From positions 20,063,662-20,127,661 of the forward strand of contig OZ020252.1 of NCBI GenBank assembly GCA_963971285.1: a stretch of 64,000 nucleotides of DNA, read 5' to 3'. The position numbers and the translations under genes are program-made. This document shows positions 55,899 through 64,000 of this stretch, piece by piece (position 1 is the first letter of the stretch; every line of letters begins with the position of its first letter). A model generated the notes under the pieces. That model worked only from the letters and a program-made list of their open reading frames with translations, searched no databases and was not told where the DNA came from. The stretch comes from Astropecten irregularis. Taxonomy: Eukaryota > Echinodermata > Asteroidea > Paxillosida > Astropectinidae.

Positions 55899-57065
55899 CT
55901 AAAAGGATTATTGGGGAAAACATGAGTAGGCCAGCTAGGCCTATAGTTACTGTACAACAATTTTTATTTTGCCCTATTTGTTATACTGTATTGAATTTTA
56001 CTATTTTTTTAACATTAAATGTGATCCCTTACCATAACTCAGACAGAATTCCACTAAATTTTCCTTACAATTGTATTTGTATAGGCCTAGGCCTAATTAT
56101 AACGTTTTGGACAATTGAGTCTTGAGTAGGCCTAGCCTAGTAATGACAAATCTAACATTATTGTTATTGATCAGAATGACAATGTTTTGTGTTACTGAAT
56201 TGTTCATCATGCAAAATGTTATTTTCTTGAAGCGATTGACTGTAATTTGCCTCGTGTGAGTCGTGTGTCATAGGCTCTAGCCTAGGCTGAAAAGAACTGA
56301 CTTGCTCACAGTTTTTCATAAGGCATATACAAAACGGATGCTTAGGCTCAGATTGCAGCTCTGACAGAGTGACATCTAACTAGGCCTATTTCATTGTTCA
56401 AGCTGAAGCAAGCTAATGTTAGGCAGCTCAGTTTTTCTTTTCAAACCAGAGAATCTATTTCAGTCTTCAGAACCGCAGCCAAAAGCCTCTTTTTGATACC
56501 CGTTATTTCAGAATGGATTCACGGAATGGAGCCTAAGCCTGAGACGGAGGCTGAGCCTCCGTTTCGTAAACGCCATTAATGTGAACGCGTAGGCTAAAAA
56601 TCATAGGAATAACTTTAGCACGTTTAGGAATTATTTTCTTGTCCGGAAATTGGACAACAATTTCATCATGGGGTGCGTCGTTATTTATTCACCCGTGGCG
56701 TTGTAGGCCCCTAAGTAGAAACCTAAGATTGCTAAGACACAATTTTTTTTCAATGTATAATTGTAGCGACAACTTACGAATGTATTTATGAACAACACTC
56801 TCCCCAAAAGGCTTGGAAATTAATCGACAAAATCCATCTCGTTTGAGTTCTGAAGAATATGGCGCGTCCCTCGCAACTGTCAAAGGTCATACTATTTCTG
56901 ACGTAAACCCAACAATAGAGGGCCGACCTTATGCGCACTTAGCATGCAACGTGCGCACACAACAAGTAGTAAAGCAAACAATAAGTTAATCGGATTTTTA
57001 GAACATTGTGAAATTGAAAATGAAAATGAAATAAGATAACTTTTATCAATTAAATTCTCATCTGT
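55899..57065. other. Upstream region of CEP290, no gene seen
   Basis: It contains many 'taggcctag' motifs and a foldback at 56505-56580 ('gcctgagacggaggctgagc') that is related to 51265-51305. The CEP290 promoter should lie here, head to head with the first tRNA-Trp gene. No clear TATA or CpG-rich block is evident. Confidence 0.45.
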
Positions 57066-57137
57066 GGCTCTGTGGCGCAACGGTAGCGCGTCTGACTCCA
57101 GATCAGAAGGTTGCGTGTTCGAATCACGTCAGGGTCA
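57066..57137 (+). tRNA. tRNA-Trp (anticodon CCA), copy 1
   Basis: It is a 72-base cloverleaf: acceptor GGCTCTG pairing with CAGGGTC, D arm GCGC-AACGGTA-GCGC, anticodon arm TCTGA-CTCCAGA-TCAGA with CCA at 57098-57100, T arm GCGTG-TTCGAAT-CACGT, discriminator A73. Boxes A and B are intact. A TTTT run about 15 bases downstream can end pol III transcription. It has no intron. It matches animal tRNA-Trp at nearly every position. Confidence 0.97.
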
Positions 57138-57349
57138 GAAGTTTATTTCTTTTCCTACAAGTCTTGATGGTGATTTTGGTTCGCATTAATTTTGGCAATC
57201 CTACCGGGGTGCTGTTACGTTTTTTTCTCCTCTGATGTCATCTATTGTTACATGCACTTTTTCTATGTCCTGTTGTGAAATAATCAATGAAATCATAATG
57301 GCAGCAAACTGATGACACATAATTACAGGAAGTACTAATTGCACTGAAA

Positions 57350-57455
57350 AATCATCCAAAACAGTTATAGGCAAATCTGCGAAGACTTCTACTTTGGTAT
57401 AATCCTATTAATGTTATACCAAAGTGTCACAGTAGGCCTACCTTTAAAATTTGAT
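57350..57455. mobile_element. MITE family A remnant between tRNA copies 1 and 2
   Basis: 'acagttataggcaaatctg', 'ttctactttggtat', 'ataccaaagt' and 'cctacctttaaa' are a degraded right end of the family A MITE, broken by a short insertion. Confidence 0.5.
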
Positions 57456-57505
57456 TAAGGTCCAAAACATTCATTTTTGGTCATTTCACAATGGTTGAAC
57501 GTCGT

Positions 57506-57577
57506 GGCTCTGTGGCGCAACGGTAGCGCGTCTGACTCCAGATCAGAAGGTTGCGTGTTCGAATCACGTCAGGGTCA
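57506..57577 (+). tRNA. tRNA-Trp (anticodon CCA), copy 2
   Basis: It is identical over all 72 bases to copy 1. The upstream flank 'tcatttttggtcatttcaca' is shared with copy 3. TTTT occurs about 15 bases downstream. Confidence 0.97.
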
Positions 57578-58146
57578 AAATAATTTATTTTGGCAATTTT
57601 CGCATTGGCAATCCATAGGGCCTATCACGTGTTCCATGTGAAATAATATGCCTATAATGAAATGATCATTATCAAGTGATAACACATCCCTTATTGTATG
57701 AAGAACTTACACACTGAAAAAGGGTGAAAGAGCATAGTTTTTTTTTTACACAATAAGAGTATAATTATAGCCATATATTTCGGTAGAGAACTTTAAGTGT
57801 CGGATTCGTTGGGGTGCAGGAGAAGTTGTTTGTGTGTTTGTTGGGGGTGTTTGTTTGTGTGTTTAATGATTGGTGTGTTGTTGTTGTTGTTGTTGTTTTT
57901 TAAGTAACGACCAATAAGAAAAAGGCGCTGCGGTGAAACATCAACTTGAAGCAACCGTGTGCAATTATTTTTGTTTTAATCAATGAACCGTCATATCAGT
58001 TGAAATAGGAACAATTCTTTTACCCATAAATTATTTGCTTTAGAGATCAAATTATGAAAGGTTGTTATAATGTCTGCCTACTGAAAACAGAAGTGTCAGG
58101 CCTACTGCTTAAAATTCCGATGTCAAGAACTTCAGGGAACAAACTA

Positions 58147-59097
58147 CAGTAAAAGCTCGTTAACTCAAAACCGCTTAGGTCGAAACTTCTCTTATCTCGA
58201 AGATAGAACTCATTCCCGCCGAAAGAATAGGCTTTTATGTACAAAAATATCTCCGTAATTCGAAATACCCACGCGCGTACAGCTGCTTACCTCGAAGTTT
58301 TTATGGGACTCATCAAAAAGAAACCGCCTTCAAAACAATTCCACAACTTGGCCAAATGCTACACAAGTGCTACAATGGACCTAAAATCTTTATTATGGGT
58401 CGCCACCGCAAAGCCAACTTCCTCCATTCATGCTTATTTCTCCATTTTGCACGTGTACGATGCAGTGTGCAATGCATGAGCGAGTCGAATCATGACCAGA
58501 CATGCCGTAAACAATGCATGCAGGCCATGCCGCACGCACGCTGTTACAATGGTAGTCTTGGTCCAAAACGTTAGTGGATCGTTCGCTATTCGTGATGCGC
58601 CCTCACGCGACTGAATCGGGTCATCACAACCACACACATAACATGTGAAGGTCTGAATCAGCCGCGTGATGGCGCACTACAGAAGAGTGATCGATCCACC
58701 AACGTACGTCTTGGATCAAGACTGTTACAGCGGAAGTATACAACACACGAAAACGAACGACATGAAAAACTCGCCTCACAGAAATTCGACTATGGTTTAT
58801 TTTTGAGTAGAAATAGAACTTTTAGGTAAGAATAACTTTAAAAAATCTTAGTTTAATGATGATTTGAGACAACAAAAAATGCAACTGTAAAAAATACGGA
58901 AAGATTTAAGCTACTCCGATCCAATTAAAATAGGTACCACAGACTGATTCGCGGTATGTGCACCGTAATGTACGTGTATGTAGGGGTGTAATAACGATGT
59001 TTCTGCACGCAAGTCGGCGAAATCCGTTACCTCGAAATTCGGATACCTCGTAGTTTTTGTCCATTCCCCTGAGGTTCGAGTTAACGAACTTTTACTG
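58147..59097. mobile_element. pogo/Tigger-like (Tc1/mariner) non-autonomous DNA transposon
   Basis: The element starts CAGTAAAAGCTCGTTAACTC and ends with the near-inverse TCGAGTTAACGAACTTTTACTG, flanked by TA on both sides (58145-58146 and 59098-59099). That fits TA-targeting Tc1/mariner elements of the pogo/Tigger branch. The sub-terminal 'ttacctcgaagttttt' and 'ttacctcgaaattcgg' blocks recur within. No transposase frame (DDE domain) is visible in the 950 bases. An inverted pair of about 65 bases lies in the middle at 58540-58735. Confidence 0.75.
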
Positions 59098-59973
59098 TAT
59101 ATAATTAAAATATATTGGAGGAAACATAAGAGAAAGTTTAGCTTTCCTGATTAATCCAGAAACATTACAAACCTGCTGGTGTTGGAAGAGCCTGGAATTA
59201 AATTGGAATAAACGTGATTGGCCATTCATAGTGTTTGGTAATATATTTTTTAACTTTCCCTACTCCGATTGGCTAATGAATGTGACGTCGTTTTGAGCTG
59301 TTCTTATGCCAGTGTGTATTGTACTTTTTTGGTAACCATAGGATATAATTCCCTTGCTTTTGCCTTGTGTACATTGAAATGAATTTGGCAGCTAAACAGA
59401 TCGAGAAGCTAATGATTAGACTGATGAACACAGTGCACGAGGAATTGTAGATAATATCAAGACTATATTCAAATTAGGTTTGCTCCCCCATCCCACCGAC
59501 GTGCATGGACGAGCACCGCACACTCATTGGTTTATTTTGTTATTACAAACTACAATCTTAATATGCTGGTGGCGTACGAGTTGGTACGAGTTGGGCGGCG
59601 TACGAGTTGACCAGCATTCAAAACAACTTATTATAGGGGTGCAGACCAGTAAATAAATTCCCATATAGGCTCCCATGCTAAATAGCCAATTTCAAATGCA
59701 CACTTTCTCAGCCAATTGCGTCACAAAATAATGGTCACAAATGGAAACCCAGAGTTCAGGCAGGAGGTCAAGTGCCATATTTCTTCCATCCATCATTTTT
59801 ATAGCTCTAGGAACTAGATCAAACCAATCACCATTCCGATATAAACAATTCCTTCAGTTATTTTTGTATTAATACCTCAATAATTAGATCGACCAACAAA
59901 ATAAACCCATGCAGAGTTATCAAAAAATAAAATAAAACATGAATGCCCAAATAAAAGATATAATACATGAATG

Positions 59974-60322
59974 GTAAAGGTCACAGAACAGAACTCACAC
60001 CTTGTCTAACCCAGCGTGTACATGAAATGATAAACCTGTGAAAATTTGGGCTCAATCAGACATCTGAGTCACGAGGGAATAGCAAAAACCCGACTCAATT
60101 TTTCTTATAAAAGATAAGAAATGGTTTTGATCTTACCACGAGATCAAAACTGTTTTCGGTCTTTGTTTGACTAATTTCAAGATAAATACAGCATTTCAGG
60201 TGGAAATATTTTAAAGATAGGCCTATGTTTCAACCAGCACCATCTTCATACCCTGAAAGTTATACATAAATCTGAGAACATTGTCTGTTTGGGTATGTTA
60301 CCAATCCTGTACTTACCTTTAA
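59974..60322. mobile_element. MITE family B, full length, inverted relative to the others
   Basis: It starts 'ggtaaaggtcacagaac' and ends 'ttaccaatcctgtacttacctttaa' in two adjoining runs. The interior is the complement of the copy at 13187. Confidence 0.7.
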
Positions 60323-60443
60323 CAACGATTCAAATTCAACTGGATATAGATTTTTGAAATGAATTTAGCGGATTTTGTTTTGTCTGAAGTGAAGTTTAAA
60401 AATTGACTGCGATGGTCATTTGTTTCCGACCTGACCTCGACTC

Positions 60444-61136
60444 ATGTCATTTTCAGGGGATGATAATGAACGGCGCAGGTGGTCGTTGGTGACAGTAATT
60501 CACGAGGCGGTGAGACCTCGCCGTACTCAGACTCACGTATACGGACCAGAATTTCAAGGGTTCTCTTTTGCGAAAACCCGCGCCCTTTTCCAGCCCAATA
60601 TACCAGCACATAACGGAATCAACGCACTACTTCCACGGTGACCGTCACATGAGGTTGATTGGACTTTTGTTTTGTAGAGCTTTTCAGCTGTAAACAACTT
60701 GGTGATGACGTACTTAGAGAAATTGCGAAATATGAGAATTACTCGTGGATCATGAATGAATTAGTGTGAAGGTTGGTGGGTGGGTGGGTGTTACGTCACG
60801 GTATGGGGGCGGGGTGAGGTGGGGTGGGCGGTCCCGAATATAACATTTTCCAAGAAAGTTATTATTTCATCCATGATGCTTTACGTCTCGCACTACAGAT
60901 TGTCCAAACTTTTATAAATTGGTATACTTATACAAAAAAAGGAAGACGCACGTTTGTGTGCCCTCACGCGAACTTTCTGAGAGCCAATTTATTTTAGGTA
61001 AGAATCAGCTGCTCCACAGTGTTTGTTTTTCTTAACGAGTGTCATCCTACACAGAATATTTATGGAGATGCTTAGTTTAGCTCAAAGGTGAATGACACGA
61101 GGGGCAGTGACCTCATTCTATAAATAGTCACTACGG
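60444..61136. other. Intergenic stretch with a GGTG-rich patch
   Basis: A 65-codon frame at 60444-60641 is richer in G+C than its surroundings but has no motif I recognise. A 'ggtgggtgggtgggtg' tract lies at 60772-60790. No gene is supported. Confidence 0.4.
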
Positions 61137-61364
61137 GGAGAGCTTAGCAAACACAAACAAATGCTCAGCACAAAAATAGCTTGCCCAATCAAACAAACCG
61201 CCATTGAAAATTCCATTTGATATTCATTGTCAACAAACAACAGCCAAAGCAAGTGATAGGCCTATGCGACACATGGAAATTTGGTTGTTAATCCTTGTTT
61301 TACTAAGACAGAAATGTAAGGCTTAGCGAATTGTTGTGCTTAGCAGCTCTATGAAATTGGCCCC
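61137..61364. mobile_element. MITE, 'ggggctaatttcat' family, decayed left end
   Basis: 'aaacaaaccgccattgaaaa' and 'tggaaatttggttgttaat' match the interior of the copies at 15443 and 44106. The right end 'gcagctctatgaaattggcccc' is intact. Confidence 0.65.
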
Positions 61365-62129
61365 TTGTCGAAGTTTGCGCTGCCCGACGCCCGTTGCGAG
61401 AATTACTTAAATGAAAAGTTATGTAAAGTTAATTAACTCGTCACAAACATTAGTCTAATCAAATGTTTGTGTCCTACAAAAAATAGATAAAATAAAGAGA
61501 TAAATGGATAAATGATAATCAATAATTATTAACAAATAAAATAATGTAAAGTCACGGGATTTAAAGGAGACTCTATTATAACATGAGTTTTGTTGGGAGA
61601 TTTGTCCAATGTCACGGACACCTCATACAATTTTACTCCCTAATTAAAAATAATTTACACACAGCTATAAATTATAAAAAGCCAACAATTTCATTTATAG
61701 ACTGTCTACAAATTCCCTTCTTATTCATAATTGCATCTCATTTTTTATAGCGCGCTTTCTTTCGAGTTTCCTGACTTAAAACACGTCAAATACCTTCCCC
61801 CATGAATATTTAATCACCTCGATTTGGAAGAGTTACAAAAACAAATTGGCGAGCGTTATAAACAAGCACCGGATACAAGATTTTTCCTAAACTGCTGACA
61901 CGTTTGCCGTCTGGAACTCTGGCGTCATTTAGCACCAAACACGTCCATCATTGTGACAGTTTGTGTCCGGTACTGCAGAAAGGGACGAGCAGGTTGCGCA
62001 GGCAAATGTTTTATTCTTTCATTCTTCTTCTTCCTGGTTTTTTTCTCCATCCCCTCGCCCTCACCTCCCTAGGACCAGGTGTATCGAGTAGGGATGGTTA
62101 TCCGTTGGTTAGAGGAGGTGTCATGCCAA

Positions 62130-62306
62130 TATAAAGGAAGAGCAACACAAGGCCGTCTCATTACACAATTATTTTACAAACATCGAGGTTCAGTGTCATT
62201 AATACCGTGTCCTGCCGCCGATCCCTCGCCGGTGATATCGTCACGAGCTCCCGTGTTGTGCACTTCACCTTGTCTGCAGCCGACCGTTTTTCCTAGTTAT
62301 CTCAAG
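62130..62306 (+). promoter_or_regulatory. Possible TATA promoter and first exon of a plus-strand gene
   Basis: TATAAAGG lies at 62130-62137. About 30 bases downstream begins a G+C-rich stretch that ends in a strong donor, CTCAAG|GTAAGTAA, at 62306/62307. A TATA box, a spaced start, an exon of about 145 bases and a perfect GTAAGT make a coherent first-exon model, probably non-coding. The rest of the gene would lie outside the window. No transcript evidence can be seen from sequence alone. Confidence 0.35.
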
Positions 62307-62835
62307 GTAAGTAAATTTTGTCCTCCGTTTTCCTCTGTTACTGTTCGAAAAAATAACTGTTTGTGGATTTGTATGAGTTCGGTGTCCGGTAGCTATCCTT
62401 CCCAACCGCACAACTTTGTGCGAAGCCAGGGTTTTCAAGAGCTTATGTGGCCCTCGCGGCCGGCCGGCCCGCCATGGGAAATTCTCTTGGCTTGTAAGAA
62501 AGCAGAATGTATATCATGACCCTTTATATTCATACTCCTTTGTGTATCTGAAGACCGAAGCCCACTTTTATGAACTCACAAAAACGATGTACATCGGGCG
62601 TTTCAACTCTGAAGAATATGAAAACCTTAATATGTAAGACACGGCTTATGTGGCTGAACTTGACGCATCATGAATTATCAGGGCACTGAAACTCCAGCAA
62701 GATCAACAAGCCTTACTGTCGGTTTCCAAAGAAAATCGTTTTCAATCTGCATTTTTGGTATAGAATAATTTTCCGTTTCAACAAACAAAAAATACGAACA
62801 GTGCTAATTTAGGGTCGTTTCACTTCTGGAACTTT

Positions 62836-63170
62836 TTAAGTACCATCATACATTTTGTAGGAAACCACAACAGAAATGTTCACAGATTTACCTATAACTT
62901 ACAAGGTACTAAGGATGGACCTGGTACAAACATACCGTTAACATTTTTTTCGCCCGAAATGCTGTCATCCAGAAATGAGCAAAACAAAAGACCGAAAACA
63001 TTTTCATTATATTTCACAATTTCGCGTAACAATTGCAAAGTTTTTTGCCGTTTTCTACTTTTTCAAATGATCAATTAAGCTGGAAATTTCACAGGTTTGT
63101 TTTTATTTCATGAGAAATCACATTGCGAACAGACCGCAGCTGTTCTATCAACTTTACCAAAGTATGATAG
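62836..63170. mobile_element. MITE family B, decayed
   Basis: It starts TTAAGTACCATCATACATTT and carries the shared half ('cacagatttacctataactt', 'accgttaac', 'gaaatgctgtc') and the B-specific half ('tcaattaagctggaaatttc', 'caggtttgttt'). Confidence 0.55.
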
Positions 63171-63369
63171 TAATGGGAAGTATAAGACATTATTTTCTGT
63201 ATTATGGAACTTTGTGCAATACCGCGAGGCTCATTGTGAATGGTGGATTCGAATTTTGCCTTATGCGCTGTGGTCATTTAAAAGTACTATCATTAAAATG
63301 ATTGGTTACGATCACAACATCATGATTCATTTTTGGTCATTTCAAAAGTTCCACCACGTCCACCACGGT

Positions 63370-63441
63370 GGCTCTGTGGCGCAACGGTAGCGCGTCTGAC
63401 TCCAGATCAGAAGGTTGCGTGTTCGAATCACGTCAGGGTCA
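63370..63441 (+). tRNA. tRNA-Trp (anticodon CCA), copy 3
   Basis: It is identical over all 72 bases to copies 1 and 2. The downstream 'tttggcaatcctac' plus 'gtgctg' is shared with copy 1. A run of five Ts lies about 12 bases downstream. Confidence 0.97.
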
Positions 63442-63508
63442 AAATAATTAATCTTTTTCATTTGATTGTGATTTGGTTTGCATTTTTGGCAATCCTACAG
63501 GAGTGCTG

Positions 63509-63888
63509 ACTTCAGAAATACTATGGCCGTTTTTCACCGTTTTCTCAAAAAGTGCGCACCGTATGGGACTGAAATTTTCACAGATGACTATTATTGTATC
63601 TTCAATGATATTTTCCCCAATGAATCTGTATTTCTCTGACAAAAACCAAAGTATGATATTACCTTTAAAGAAAACAGTGAAAAACCTCCACGGTATTTTT
63701 TTTAAATTTATCTTTTCACAGGATTTTTGATCTTCCGAAGATCAAAATAGTTTTTGGTCAATTGGTTTCACTCTTTTCTGGATAAATACAGCGTTTCAGG
63801 CAGAAATGTAAACAGTATGTTTCTACCATCACCATCTTTACTGTGAAGATTTCTATTTCGGTATGCCAAAGTATGATAGTAACTTTAA
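63509..63888. mobile_element. Two MITE family A fragments in tandem
   Basis: The first ends 'caaagtatgatattaccttt' then AA at 63668. The second begins directly with 'gaaaacagtgaaaaacctcc' and ends 'aagtatgatagtaacttta' then A at 63888. They sit between tRNA copies 3 and 4. Confidence 0.65.
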
Positions 63889-63982
63889 ATGATTGGTTAG
63901 ATATAAAACATCATTATTAATATTTGGTAATTTTCACATGTTTGCAACATGGAGGTATAATACCTCCATCCTTGCACGAACT

Positions 63983-64000
63983 GGCTCTGTGGCGCAACGG
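63983..64000 (+). tRNA. tRNA-Trp copy 4, cut by the window end
   Basis: The first 18 bases (GGCTCTGTGGCGCAACGG) are identical to the other three copies. The rest lies beyond the window. The context (MITE right end, then 'gattggttagatataaaac') matches the upstream of copy 3. Confidence 0.8.

Noticed and set aside
62079-62519. 146-codon plus-strand ORF
   Set aside because: It runs straight through a strong splice donor and has no motif. It is more likely chance in a G+C-rich first-exon region.

Overview
The window is animal nuclear DNA. Its genes have many introns with GT-AG splice sites, and the intergenic DNA and introns are full of MITEs, tRNA-derived SINEs and LINE tails. A short run of CCCTAA repeats matches the TTAGGG telomere motif. 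The closest fit is a marine invertebrate deuterostome, most likely an echinoderm. I infer this from the vertebrate-like length of the CEP290 protein, the 'ggggggcac' and 'aaagcgcctt' type repeats, and many MITEs whose ends look like 'ggccgatttcat'. I cannot prove it without a search. Nothing prokaryotic or organellar is present.

Layout: positions 1-5650 hold no confident gene and contain a locally duplicated segment, several MITEs and one unidentified 96-codon ORF. A class A (rhodopsin-type) GPCR with an unspliced coding region lies on the minus strand at 5655-6731. Positions 6.8-11.2 kb are gene-free, with a LINE 3' fragment and simple repeats. A complete SLC47A-type MATE multidrug/toxin extruder lies on the minus strand at 11252-25079. 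I resolved it into 15 coding exons whose phases join into a 691-residue protein. Positions 25.1-29.9 kb are gene-free and rich in foldback and inverted-repeat elements. A complete CEP290 orthologue lies on the minus strand at 29944-55836. I resolved it into 52 coding exons that join into a 2480-residue coiled-coil protein, almost exactly the human length. From about 56 kb to the end there are four copies of a tRNA-Trp(CCA) gene on the plus strand (the last cut by the window edge), a pogo/Tigger-like non-autonomous transposon, more MITEs, and a possible promoter with a first exon for a plus-strand gene that continues past the window.

The three protein genes share the minus strand but have no evident common pathway. 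CEP290 builds the ciliary transition zone, the MATE protein exports organic cations at the plasma membrane, and the GPCR is an orphan. I found no new multi-gene system. The most informative features are the exact exon structures, one probable GC-AG intron in CEP290, the tRNA-Trp duplication array with shared flanks, nested transposon insertions that give relative ages, and several intronic minisatellites.
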